Below are positions 1-12,000 of a DNA stretch of 64,000 nt, piece by piece. The notes beneath the pieces are model-generated. The model saw only the letters and a list, made by a program, of their open reading frames with translations. It searched no databases and was not told the origin of the DNA. A program made the position numbers and the translations under genes. This DNA comes from Solen grandis (lineage: Eukaryota > Mollusca > Bivalvia > Adapedonta > Solenidae), in assembly GCA_021229015.1 (NCBI GenBank), contig CM037777.1:22666852-22730851 (forward strand), in the 5' to 3' direction. The first letter of the stretch is position 1. Each line of letters opens with the position of its first letter.

Positions 1-471
1 CCCCAATCCCAGTGGAGACTACGTTCTATATCCATGGCGATGGGGGTTACATTTGAATGATTCAATATTGTCAGGCAGTCCCAATAATATAATTGTGTTG
101 TGCTTCAGTTATATGGCTCTTGTGCCTATAAAGGCACACTGGTATTTCAAGTGATGTTCTGATTATTGCTAAGTCTCCAACATTAGTTTATAAATTCAAG
201 TCAGTATTAATTATGTATTATGAACTGTGATGGCTGCTACAGTATGTAAGTCTGTACCCTGGGGAAAAGATCCGCAAATAATTATATTATTACTATCATT
301 ATTATTATTATCATTTTAATGTGTTAATTATAATGTATTTGTAAGTAATTATATGTACCTGTAAATACTGTCATGGTAATATTTGCTAATAATCAAGTGA
401 AAAAATCATCATAAAAATAAAAATTTTGCTGGTCATTAGTCATGTCAGTTTAACTCAAGTAACTGAGCTTT
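1..471. other. No feature seen
   Basis: AT-rich sequence with an ATT microsatellite around 285-315. No exon or recognised repeat. Confidence 0.5.
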
Positions 472-2765
472 TTATGCCCCCCTTCAAAGAAGAGGGGGTA
501 TATTGCTTTGCTCATGTCGGTCGGTCGGTCCGTAGGTCGGTCCCTCGGTCCGTCGGTAGACCAGACCTTGTCCGAGTGATAACTTAAGTTCTATTTGACC
601 TTTAAGTCTCAAACTTCATGTGGTTGTTGCTCATGATTAGTAGATGACCCCAATTGATTTTGGTGTCATTACCTCAAAGGTCAAGGTCACATGTTGTGTA
701 TGTATAATACCAGACCTTGTCCGAGTGATAACTTAAGTTCTATTTGACCTTTAAGTCTCAAACTTCTTGTGGTTGTTGCTCACGATTAGTAGATGACCCC
801 TATCAATTTTGGTGTCATTACCTCAAAGGTCAAGGTCACAAGGTCACATGTTGTGTATGTATAATACCAGACCTTGTCCGAGTGATAACTTAAGTTCTAT
901 TTGACCTTTAAGTCAAAATGATTAGTAGATGACCCCTATCAATTTTGGTGTCAATACCTCAAAGGTCAAGGTCACAAGGTTGCATTTGTATATATGTTTG
1001 ATGACTTGGCCTTGTAATTACTTAGATCAAGATAACATAATTTATGTTGTAATGTTGTTTTGTTTTAAAGTTTGAGATATTTGAAGGATGATGTATCATT
1101 TTTATGCTCACCGAAGGTGACGCATATAGTCGCCGCTTTGTCCATCAGTCCGTCCGTCCGTGCGGGCGAACGAGAGGGCCTTTGTTGGGTATAGGCTCAG
1201 GGTTTTGGACATTGGGTTAGGGTTAGGTTTCTTTCTGTTGGGTATCGATTGTTGGGTATTTTTTGTATTGTTGGGTAGGATTTTCTGTATTGTTGGGTAG
1301 GATTTTAACATGGCAAATACCCAACATGTATACAACCGTATGAACGTGCGTCCTTCCGTCCATCCGTCCGTCCGTCACACTTTCCTTGTCCGGACTATTT
1401 CTCAGGAACTAACGGCTTGAATTCAACGAAACTTTATGGGAAGCTTTATTACCAAGAGGAGATGCGCATATCCTCAGCATAACCCAGTTCCTAAATTTTT
1501 CAAAGAGTTATGGCCCCTTGACTTTTCGGCCTATAGTACATATTGCATGATTCTTGTCCGGGCTATTTCTCAGGAACTAATGGCTTGAATTCAACGAAAC
1601 TTTATGAGAAGCTTTATTACCAAGAGGAGATGCGCATATCCTCAGCATGACCCGGTTCCTAAATTTTTCAAAGAGTTATGGCCCCTTGACTTTTCGGCCT
1701 ATAGTACATATTGCATGATTCTGTCCGGGCTATTTCTCAGGAACTAATGGCTTGAATTCAACGAAACTTTATGTGAAGCTTTATTACCAAGAGTAGATAC
1801 GCATATCGTCGGCGTGACCTGGTTCCTCAATTTTTCACAGAGTTATGGCCCCTTGACTTTTCGGCCTATAGTTCATGTTGCATGATTATTGACCGGGCTA
1901 TTTCTCAGGAAATAAAAGCCTTAATTCAACGAAACTTTATGGGAAGCTTAATTACCAAGATTAGATACGCATATCGTCGGCGTGACCTGGTTCCTAAATT
2001 TTTCACAGAGTTATGGCCCCTTGATTTTTCGGCCTATAGTACATATTGCATGAATCTTGTCTGGGCTATTTCTCAGAAAATAATGGCTTGAATTCAACAA
2101 AACTTTATGGAAAGCTTTATTACCAAGAGAAGATTTGCATATCATGGGGGTAACTTTGTCCCTCAATTTTTCACAGAGTTATGGCCCTTTGACTTTTATG
2201 CAAACGGTATATCTAGTATGATTCTTGTCCGGGCTATTTCTCAGGAACTAATAGCTTGATTTCAACAAAACTTTATGTGAAGCTTTATTACAAAGAGGAG
2301 ATGCACATATCTTCGGCTTGACCCAGTTCCTACATCCTCCCACCCATTGACCAAGGTCTTATTTGTAACAATGACGTTCTTCGGGGAGCATCTGTCAGTT
2401 CTACTGACTTTCTTGTCTTTCATTATTGTGGATGTTTGTGCTTATGGCTAGCAAGGCTGATTTGTTAATTTTTATAATAAACCTAGAGCACCAAGTCTTA
2501 ATAGTTTGTTTGTTTATAACTGACAATGTTCTTTCACTTAAACCTTTGTGGACTTGTGTAAATATTTCTCCAGCCCATTTATTTCAGTAAATGTTTAGTT
2601 CCACATTTTAGCACATTATATTTTCATTCAAATTTTTGAAATTTGAGAATTTTTTGTGACAAGCCAACATTATGAAGGCAAACTCCTTGCATGTAATATA
2701 GCTATATACATATTATGGCATATGAGGGGGGCATATATGTTTCACAAACATTTCTTGTTTAAGTC
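472..2765 (+). repeat. Long non-autonomous repeat element, CCGTC type, with another inserted in it
   Basis: The 5' end is a hairpin (ATGCCCCCCTTC, then GAGGGGGTATA), followed by a GTCGGTCC microsatellite at about 511-560. Three tandem modules of 149-157 bp follow, starting near 562, 711 and 868 (CAGACCTTGTCCGAGTGATA). The 3' end near 2720-2765 is GGGGGGCATATATG, then GTTTCACAAAC and CTTGTTT. The middle is interrupted by a second element at 1104-2415. No coding capacity. Confidence 0.7.
1104..2415 (+). repeat. CCGTC-type element nested in the previous one, with six tandem modules
   Basis: Starts TATGCTCACCGAAGGTGACG with a short CCGTC tract at 1150-1165. About six modules of roughly 167 bp run from 1385 to 2330, each with CTTGTCCGGGCTATTTCTCA, then GAATTCAACGAAACTTTATG. 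Ends GGGGAGCATCTGTCAGTTCT, a CAGT-TCT-ACTG hairpin, then CTTGTC. A stretch at 1180-1330 has TTAGGG-like and TGTTGGGTA repeats. Confidence 0.7.
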
Positions 2766-2932
2766 TGTTTTGGAATGGTTTTGAAGAAATACACAGTGAA
2801 TGATGTGTCACATTTATTGTTTTTTTAATCTAACAGTCATTCAGTCACTGTCACTCATTGTGACTATGTCAGTATGAAACAATTTAACAGATCCGATTAT
2901 AAATCAAAAGGTTATTGATCACCCCCCTTTGA

Positions 2933-3174
2933 TTAACCCTTTCCCTCATATAGACTCATTTTGATGCACTCAATAGGTACCACATAAAGCCTGATCTGCA
3001 GAAAACCACAGTTAAACCTTACCAAATTTAATTACAAAATCCTCATTTCAAGACCACTGAGGAGCAGCGAACAGCATAAAACCTGATCAGCCTGCGAGTT
3101 ACTCGCAGGCTGATCTGGTTTTATGCTGTTCGCATAGGTCTTTTCATGGTTTCCTCTATGAGGGAAAGGGTTAA
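2933..3174 (-). mobile_element. TTAA-flanked hairpin MITE, copy 1
   Basis: Bounded by TTAA at both ends, with terminal inverted repeats CCCTTTCCCTCATA and TATGAGGGAAAGGG (one mismatch). The centre is a long palindrome built on AGCCTGCGAGTTACTCGCAG. The TTAA flanks and CCC start are the piggyBac signature. It has no transposase, so it is a MITE. The other nine copies share this structure. Confidence 0.85.
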
Positions 3175-3674
3175 ACTGATAATCGAGTATGGGTTTCTTC
3201 AGCAGATAAGCATCAGTTCTCAAGTACAATCTCAGGCTCACATTTGCGTAGCATATTCAAATCTCTGCTGCAACTTAGTGGGCTTAGTTTGCTTATGAAA
3301 ATCAAATTATTTTTCAGGGCTCTCAATTTCCATTGCTTAGTACCTTTATAAGGCACCATTCCCCCAGCCAAAAAGTATGTTTTCTCCCCATTTTCAAGCA
3401 AAATTCCCCCTTCAAACGAAAATGTAAGAGCTCACATAAATAACAAAAATGGTCAAGTTGTAGATTATTGCACGGTTTACCATTTGATTTCCCTTTTAGT
3501 TTTACCCAATAAAGCAACATGACAGGAACTATTTTATACATTTTTACTAATATAATTATTTCAGTTTGTGCAGCAAATATTGCCTAAATCCCCTCCAACA
3601 GGAGAAAATGACATGAAAACTCCACCTTAGTTAGAGGTACTATTCCCCCAAACCAGAGAGAGAACCCTGTTTTT

Positions 3675-4303
3675 TAGCTCACCTGAGCAAAGCTCAGGGT
3701 GAGCTATTGTGATCCCGTGAGTGTCCTTTGTCCGTCGTGTGGCGTCAACAATTTTTAGTGTTTACACTCTATCACCTTTATTTCTTAAGCAATCATCTTC
3801 AAACTTTAAGACAATATTTATGACCATAATGTCTCGATTGAGTTTGATTATGGCTGGATCCGTCAATTAGGTCAGGAGTTATGCCCTTTTAATATTAAAA
3901 AATGCCATATTTCACTTTGTTTACACTCTAGCATCTGCATCTTTAGAGCAATCATCTTCAAAATTTATGGCAATGCTTATGACCATAAGGTCTCGATTGA
4001 GTTCGATTAAAGCTGAGATCCGTCAATTAACGCCCCTTTTAATACAAAAAATGCAAGATTTCACTTTGTTTATTCTCTACCAACTTCATTTTTTTAACAA
4101 TCTTTTTTAAACTTTAAGACAATGTTTATGCCCATAATCTCGCAATCGGGTTCAATTATAACTGATATTGACTAGTTAATTTAGGATTTATGCCCTTTTC
4201 ACCATAAAAAAGCCAGATTTCACTTTTACACTCTAGCATCTTTATTTCTTAAGCAATCATCTTTCTCAGGTGAGCGATCAAGGGCCATCTTGGCCCTCTT
4301 GTA
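3675..4303 (+). repeat. AGCTCACCTGAGC-type element, copy 1
   Basis: The 5' hairpin is CTCACCTGAGC-AAA-GCTCAGGGTGAG. Internal modules of about 150 bp follow (TTTACACTCTAGCATC, AAGCAATCATCTTCAAA). The 3' end is CTCAGGTGAGCG, the hairpin AGGGCCA-TCT-TGGCCCT, then CTTGT. Non-coding. Confidence 0.75.
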
Positions 4304-4309
4304 TTATAT

Positions 4310-4405
4310 AGAGAATACAGGACCAGGACTCGAACCCACAGTAGTGAGGGTCAAGAGATGGAACTGAATGTCAGTAAAGAAAACCAGTCCACCATGGAGA
4401 CATGT
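4310..4405 (-). repeat. Possible tRNA-derived SINE fragment
   Basis: Read on the - strand this has GTGGGTTCGAGTCCTGGTCC near 4320-4340, which resembles an RNA polymerase III B box. No intact tRNA fold is visible. Confidence 0.3.
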
Positions 4406-5970
4406 TTAAATGTTACCCACCCAAAATGTTCTTAAATGTGGAGACTCTTTTCTGAAGTTGAAGATGGTGATTGAAGGGGGAGTGTTTATTTGGTTGAATA
4501 CAGTATACATGTACATAATCCAGAAAATGATTGCCACAGTCCCTCTTATTGTGGTCTGGAATTTTTCGTATTTACATTCAAGCCTTTCTAGGTCTAATTT
4601 TAAAAGTATAAACTTTTCCACTTTTTCAGAAAAAGTTCTTTCAGTTGGGAACAAAAAATTTTTTTTTAATTTTTGGTTATTTAGGCAGTTTTCATATAAA
4701 AATTGGCCAAAACCAAAAAAGAATTTGTTTTTAATCTGATAATTGAATTTATAATGCTGATTAAGTAAAGGTTAAGTAAATTTACCTGTTTCTTGAATAA
4801 GCATTATTTCAAGTGACTTAATGGAAATGTGCAAAACTTTGTATATCTAGTAGACCTAAGGTTTTCCCTATAAATTGAATAAAGAGGTTACGTTACAGTC
4901 CTGAGAAAGTCAACAAAGATTCTTGCACCATCTATGATTTTAAACTACAATTCATTTATGAAATTGACAACAATTTCACTTGAATAATCTTTGTGATATT
5001 ATCCTAATTTTGTGAAGTTTGAATTTAGAAAATTATATGCTGAGTTAAAGACTTTTGAAAATCAACATATTTTAGCAATCTATGGGCGGTAGATCTAATA
5101 CTAGTCACAAGGTTTGACATTTAAATTTTCACCAAATCACTCTTAAAACATCACTTTGTTATGTAATGGATAGCAGTCATTTGCATTTGATATATGACAA
5201 AGGCTGTGTAGGAAGTATAAACATTGTGACCAGAGCATCAAATTGTAAAGTAAATTTTAAGTCTTATTTTGAGCTACCAGCGCATGGTTCTTGGAAAATA
5301 CTTGTCTTTCCTCTTAATTTTCTTTTGCAAATTCAATGGATAGATGTTTTTGTCCCCAGTTAGGTTGTGTTCTTTGAATTATGCATCCTTCGTCATTAAA
5401 TCCAATAAGCCCAGAACCTATCAGGGTTTGAGTCTTTGAACAGTGCTTTATTAATGCTTTGCAGAATAAGTTTGACATCAACATCTACAATTGTGCTAAT
5501 TTTTCTTTTTAAAAACAACCGTCTATCATATTGGTTATTTACAGACAACGTCTGCTTTGCTGACATTATATACTGAAATTGTGGATTAGAAATCAGCCCA
5601 AGATTTGGGAGAAATCGGCCCTTGAGTAATGAATTGGCCCATGATTTCCAGGATGACCCACGATCTGAGACCATCCCTCAATCTGAGTTTTACTTATATA
5701 CATGTATTTCCATACTTTAAATTAGATATATTCAATAAAGTATAGATATGTTTAGCCCATGATGAATATATTTCATTTAGTTTTGGAAAGAAATAAGACC
5801 CTGTTCATATCCACAAAATTTCAGACCCCCTTGTCTTTTCTCACCCTTCAAGTTTCTATCTGTCTGTCTCCTCTTCCTTCTGTTGCTATCATGAGATACT
5901 TATACGTGTATATGTCATGATCTTCTTAGACCAAAATTCAACATGTTTCCATTTCCATGGTCTCTTTCAG
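4406..5970. other. Sequence upstream of first visible exon, no feature
   Basis: AT-rich; the open frames here lack coding character. Pyrimidine-rich sequence at 5820-5890 and 5955-5970 leads into the acceptor. Confidence 0.5.
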
Positions 5971-6080
5971 AGCTTGGTACCAGGGGAGGGTGGCTGGAGC
6001 CCCTGGGGTCAGTACAGTGCTTGCTCAAGGACCTGCGGGGGAGGGGTCAAGGTCAGACAACGTCAATGTATTCTTGACAG
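5971..6080 (+). CDS. ADAMTSL-like exon a: first half of TSR1
   Basis: The acceptor is TTTCAG before 5971 and the donor GTATGG follows 6080. The exon starts in phase 0 and ends with two bases of a split codon. It encodes [19 protein letters not shown] and continues to the third TSR cysteine (RQRQC). W-S-P-W is a C-mannosylation site and CSRTCGG matches the O-fucose consensus Cxx(S/T)CxxG, both hallmarks of folded TSRs. No earlier exon was found between 1 and 5970, so the signal peptide and any prodomain or protease lie upstream of the window. Confidence 0.93.
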
Positions 6081-9000
6081 GTATGGTAAACTTGTTTCAA
6101 ATTTATTTCTTGTATGTGAAATAAGAAATATCAACAACTTGTACCTTATGCTCATCTTGAACTTGTTTTAACCCTTTCCCTCATAGAGGACACCATGAAA
6201 AGACCTATGTGAACAGCATAAAACCAGATCAGCCTGCAAGTAACTCGCAGGCTGATCAGGTTTTATGCTGTTCGCTGCTCCTCAGTGGTCTGGAAATGAG
6301 GATTTTGTAATTAAATTTGGTAAGGTTTAACTGTGGTTTTCTGCAGATCAGGTTTTATGTGGTACCTATTGAGTGCGTCAAAATGAGTCTATATGAGGGA
6401 AAGGGTTAAAGGCCCCCATTATCCATTTGAGCAGTAGTTAATTCTTCAACAAATTTCAAGTGTATATTCTGTTTTGGACATTGCTTTATTCAAGGATTAA
6501 TGGGTAAATTTGCTAGAACAAGAATTACATGCCTTATTGTAAGCTAGTTAACAAAATGGGAGGTGGGTTTAAACTGGCATATATAGTATATTATACCATA
6601 CAAGAAAGGTTGTGTCTGCTTTTGTTAGTTAAAGAACTGCATGATTTTATGTAACCTAGTTCCTGGAATTGTTTTCTGATTTTTCTCTACAAAATGATGC
6701 GGGTGGGGAGTGCGTTTACACAGAATTACATGGTATTCCTCTTGATGTTTGATACATTGGTCCTCAGGTTCCCAGTTTCTTAAATACTTAAGTATGATTT
6801 CAAGTGCAAACTGTGCCATACTTAAAACCAACATAGCTTCTCTTGGCCATACTTAATTAAAGCTATGAATAATGTTGTATTTTTGAGAATTCTAGACCAG
6901 TACTTTGTACTAAGGAAGATTTTGTTTTTAAAACCTTTTGAATGTTGTAATGGTCAAGGAAACACTAAGTCTTGCTTAGTCTCCCAGCTTTCCAATTCTA
7001 ACATTCATTGCTAAACATTGGTCTGACATGATTTTTAACGTGAATCTGATACAGTAAAATCTTGCTATTTAGACAATCATTGCTTCCAGCAAAAAGTGGT
7101 CTTAATAGCATGGTGGTCTTAATAGTGAGGTGGTCTTAAGAGTGAATGTTACCAGTTTAATCAGAACAGCACTAAAAACTGGAAACAAAAAAGAGTGGTC
7201 TTAATAGTGAATGTTACCAGTTTAATCAGAACACTGGACTTAATACTGGTAACAAAAAAGAGTGGTCTTAATGAGTGAATGTTACCAGTTTAATCAGAAC
7301 AGGACTTAAAACTAGTAACAAAAAAGGGTGGTCTTAAGAGTGAATGTTACAGTTTAATCAGAACACTGGACTTAATACTGGTAACAAAAAAGAGTGATCT
7401 TAATAATGAATGTTACCAGTTTAATCAGAACACTGGACTTAATACTGGTAACAAAAAAGAGTGGTCTTAAGAGTGAATGTTACCAGTTTAATCAGATCAC
7501 TGGACTAATACTGGTAACAAAAAAGAGTGATCTTAATAATGAATGTTACCAGTTTCATCAGATCACAGGACTTAAAACTGGTAACAAAAAAGAGTGGTCT
7601 TAATAGTGAGGTGGTCTTAAGAGTGAATGTTACCAGTTTAATCAGAACAGGACTTAAAACTGGTAACAAAAAGAGTGGTCTTAATAGTGAGGTGGTCTTA
7701 ATAGTGAATGTTACCAGTTTAATCAGAACAGGACTTAAAACTGGTAACAAAAAGAGTGGTCTTAATAGTGAGGTGGTCTTAATAGTGAATGTTACCAGTT
7801 TAATCAGAACAGGACTTAAAACTGGTAACAAAAAAGAGTGGTCTTAATAGTGAGGTGGTCTTAATAGTGAATGTTACCAGTTTAATCAGAACAGGACTTA
7901 AAACTGGTAACAAAAAAGAGTGGTCTTAATAGTGAGGTGGTCTTAATAGTGAATGTTACCAGTTTAATCAGAACAGGACTTAAAACTGGTAACAAAAAAG
8001 AGTGGTCTTAATAGTGAGGTGGTCTTAATAGTGAATGTTACCAGTTTAATCAGAACAGGACTTAAAACTGGTAACAAAAAAGAGTGTCTTTATAGTGAGG
8101 TGGTCTTAATTCAAAGGTGATCTTTAAGTGAGGTGTTATTGTATGTTCATGCACTGTTTAGTTTTTCACTTGGATTACCAGTATAGTAGAAGTTATTTGT
8201 GTCTCCCTGTATGCTCATTATGTCAAATTTAATATATATCCCTAATGAAAATATGTGAGGTGTTATTTTTTTAAACATATTCATTTTTAGTAATAATTAA
8301 AAAAGTAGTGTCACTAATGTATGGTAAAACAGTTTTTGTGATATGATTGCTTTTGCTGATACATTGGAAATTGCTGACATTTGAAATTGAAATTTATACA
8401 TTTTTTTGTATCTGTTTCTACAGTTATTATCTTTACTGTTCAAAGTATAAAGTCTAGCTAGCTATTTCTGTAATTATTGTTAGAATCAGTTTTTGTCCTT
8501 TCTTCACATACACCATGACTGCTGCAGCTGACTGCTTTTTAGCTCGCCTGAGCACAAAGTGCTCAAGGTGAGCTTTTGTGATCGCCCTTCGTCCGGCGTG
8601 CGTCGTCCGTCGTCAACAATTTGCTTTAAACGACATCTCCTCTGAAACCGCTGGACAGAATTTAATGAAACTTGGCAGGAATGTTCCTTGGGTGAGGCTC
8701 TACAAAAGTTGATCCATGAAGAACTCTGGTTGCCATGGCAACAAAAAGAAAAATAATTTGAAAACTTTAAAAATCATCTCCTTCAAAACTACTGGCCAGA
8801 TTTTAAAATAAATTGGTACAGATGTTCCTTGGGTCATCCTTTACCAAAGTTGCTAAAATTATTCCAATCCGTAAAAAAACATGGCCGCCAGGGGTGGGGC
8901 TTATTTGCCTTATATGTATATAGAGAAACCTTTAAACAACATCTCCTCTGAAACCACTGGACAGAATTTGATTAAACTTGGCAGGGATGATCCTTGGGTC

Positions 9001-12000
9001 AACCTTCACAAAAGTTGCTAAAATAAACTTGATCCATGTAGAACTCTGGTTGCCATGGCAACAAAAAGAGAAAAAAAATGAAAACTTTAAAAATCATTTT
9101 CTTCAAAACTACTGGCCAGATTTTAAAATAAATTGGTACAGATGTTCCTTGGGTCATCCTCTACCAAAGTTGCTAAAATTATTCTGATCCGTAAAAAAAC
9201 ATGGCAGCCAGGGGCGGGGCTTATTTGCCTTATATGTGTGTAGAGAAACCTTTAAACAACATCTCCTCTGAAACCACTGGACAGAATTTGATTAAACTTG
9301 GCAGGGATGATCCTTGGGTCAACCTTCACAAAAGTTGTTAAAATAAACTTGATCCATGTAGAACTCTGGTTGCTATGGCAATAAAAAGAAAAAAAAATGA
9401 AAACTTTAAAAATCATCTTCTTCAAAACTACTGGCCAGATTTCTAAATAAATTGGTACAGATGTTCCTTGGGTGAACCTCTACCAAAGTTGCTAAAATTA
9501 TTCTGATCCGTAAAAAAACATGGCCGCCAGGGGCGGGGCTTATTTGCCTTATATGTATATAGAGAAACCTTTAATCAACATCTCCTCTGAAACCACTGGA
9601 CAGAATTTGATTAAACTTGGCAGGGATGATCCTTGGATCAACCTTCACAAAAGTTGCTAAAATAAACTTGATCCATGTAGAACTCTGGTTGCCATGGCAA
9701 CAAAAAGAAGAAAAAATGAAAACTTTAAAAATCATCTTCTTCAAAACTACTGGCCAGATTTTAAAATAAATTGGTACAGATGTTCCTTGGGTCATCCTCT
9801 ACCAAAGTTGCTAAAATTATTCTGATCCGTAAAAAAACATGGCCGCCAGGGGTGGGGCTTATTTGCCTTATATGTATTTAGAGAAACCTTTAAACAACAT
9901 CTCCTCTGAAACCACTGGACAGAATTTGATTAAACTTGGCAGGGATGATCCTTGGGTCAACCTTCACAAAAGTTGTTAAAATAAACTTGATCCATGTAGA
10001 ACTCTGGTTGCCATGGCAATAAAAAGAAGAAAAAAAAATGAAAACTTTAAAAATCATCTTCTTCAAAACTACTGGCCAGATTTTAAAATAAATTGGTACA
10101 GGTGTTCCTTGGGTCAACCTCTTCCAAAGTTGCTTAAATTTTTCCGATCCGTAAAAAAACATGGCTGCCAGGGGTGGGGCTTATTTGCCTTATATGTATA
10201 TATAGGGAAAACTTTAATCAACATTTCCTCTGAAACCACTGGAAAGAATTTGATTAAATTTGGCAGGAATGATCCTTGGGTCAACCTTCACAAATTTCCT
10301 AAAATAGACTTGATCCATATAAAACTCTTGTTGCCATGGCAACAAAAAGAAAAAAAATATGAAAACTTTAAAAATCATCTTCTTCAAAACTACTGGCCAG
10401 GTTTTAAAATAAATTGGTACAGATGTTCCTTGGGTCAACCTATTTATCTCAGGTGAGCGATTTAGGGCCATCATGGGCCTCTTGTTTAGTTTGGTATTTC
10501 AATTTAGTATTGATGTCATACTACAATCTGTACATCGGTTGACTTTAAATTTTCTTAAAACATTTGAGAAAAAAAATACATTTTGGTATTAACTGTATAT
10601 AAATATAGAAGCAGATGAATAGTTTGCGCCATGCATCAATTAAAATTATGTATTTTAAAAGTTGAAATATATTTTCATGGTCATTTATGTAATGTTTTGT
10701 GTTGTAGATTAAAGATTTTGACATAAAATGATAGAATAATGGTAAAGTGTGTGGGATAGCAGACCAATAATAAATATTGGTAATTTTTTTTAACAAATAT
10801 GTGAAAAAAAGAAGCAGCCATGTAGCATTAATTATGCTCCCCAAAGGGAGAGCATATAGTTGCTGTTTTGTCTGTCTGTCCCATCCGTCCGTCTGTTTGT
10901 TTGTTCTTCTATCCGTCGGTCATGATTTTGTCCAAGCATAACACAATAACTATAAAAGGTATCAACATGAAACTTATTAGGTAGATAGATCTCAATGAGG
11001 AGAAGTGCAGTGTACAAGAACCATAACTCTGTTTTGCATTATTAAGAGTTATTTCCCTTTCTTATTTTTCATATTTAAATTTTGTCCTGAGCTCATATAG
11101 AAAGCACAGTTCAGGAAGCATCCACCAGTTCTACTGGCACTTGTTCTATTATCCTTTATAACATACCTATTATTTTTTTAGCCCTATAACATTTAAAGAG
11201 ACCTTTTCAATAGTTCACCGTGACTGTCTCAATAAGTGGACCAATAATGAATATCACTGTAATACCGGGGCTGAAATTGATATTATTTATTGGTCCTGCT
11301 TTTCCTGCATTTGATCAGTGAAAGGGTTATGTAATAAAATTTCATTAAATTATTTGATATTGGCCCTGTTATTTGTCCCCAGGACAGTAGTGCGGCCTTG
11401 GCCAATACTACAACCCTTGGACAAATAACAGGGCCAATATTTAGTAACATAGACAAATGATCTGAGAGTTGTCTTCCCTTCCATTGCAGTTCTAGAAATC
11501 CATGTACAGGTAGAAATGAAACATATAGACTGTGTAATACCCAGGTGAGTCATTTCTCAGTTTCTTATATTTAATATATTACAGTAATTTTGTTCCTGAA
11601 TATAATTACCATTTTCAATAAATTTTGAGTTTGATAGTTAACAGTATTTTCAGCAAGTAGATAGAAAGCATTACATTTTTATGAAAATCTTCCATTAGCG
11701 ATAACATGGTCTTTGATGTGGGAAGAAACCAGAGTACCCCCCAAATGATACCCATGTGTTCAAATGGGTAACCAAATACCCTTTCACAAACAAAATCGGA
11801 TTGACCTATTAGACCAAACCTAGGTTGCATTTGTGAAAGCAAATAGTGTTAACCAGGTGTTGCTCATATACCATGGTCATGACAAAACAATGGTCTCTAT
11901 ATTCTGCAATAACTCCTGCTCTATTCATGCTTTTGAAATGAAGTTTCACTGATGGACAGAGCTTGGCAAGAGGAATTGTCATGCACAAAGTCCATAACCA

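Noticed and set aside
3032..3241. Recurring peptide with [20 protein letters not shown] and similar frames at 33415, 39198 and 40566
   Set aside because: These are translations of the TTAA MITE hairpin, open by chance; they have no start context or splice support.
4310..4405. tRNA gene on the - strand
   Set aside because: Only a B-box-like phrase is present; no acceptor stem or anticodon arm could be folded.
7394..7847. Repetitive open frames on both strands
   Set aside because: They arise from the minisatellite in the MITE at 7050-8143.
10013..10456. 147-codon open frame
   Set aside because: It lies in the ~320-bp modules of a non-coding repeat element and parallel frames occur in neighbouring modules.
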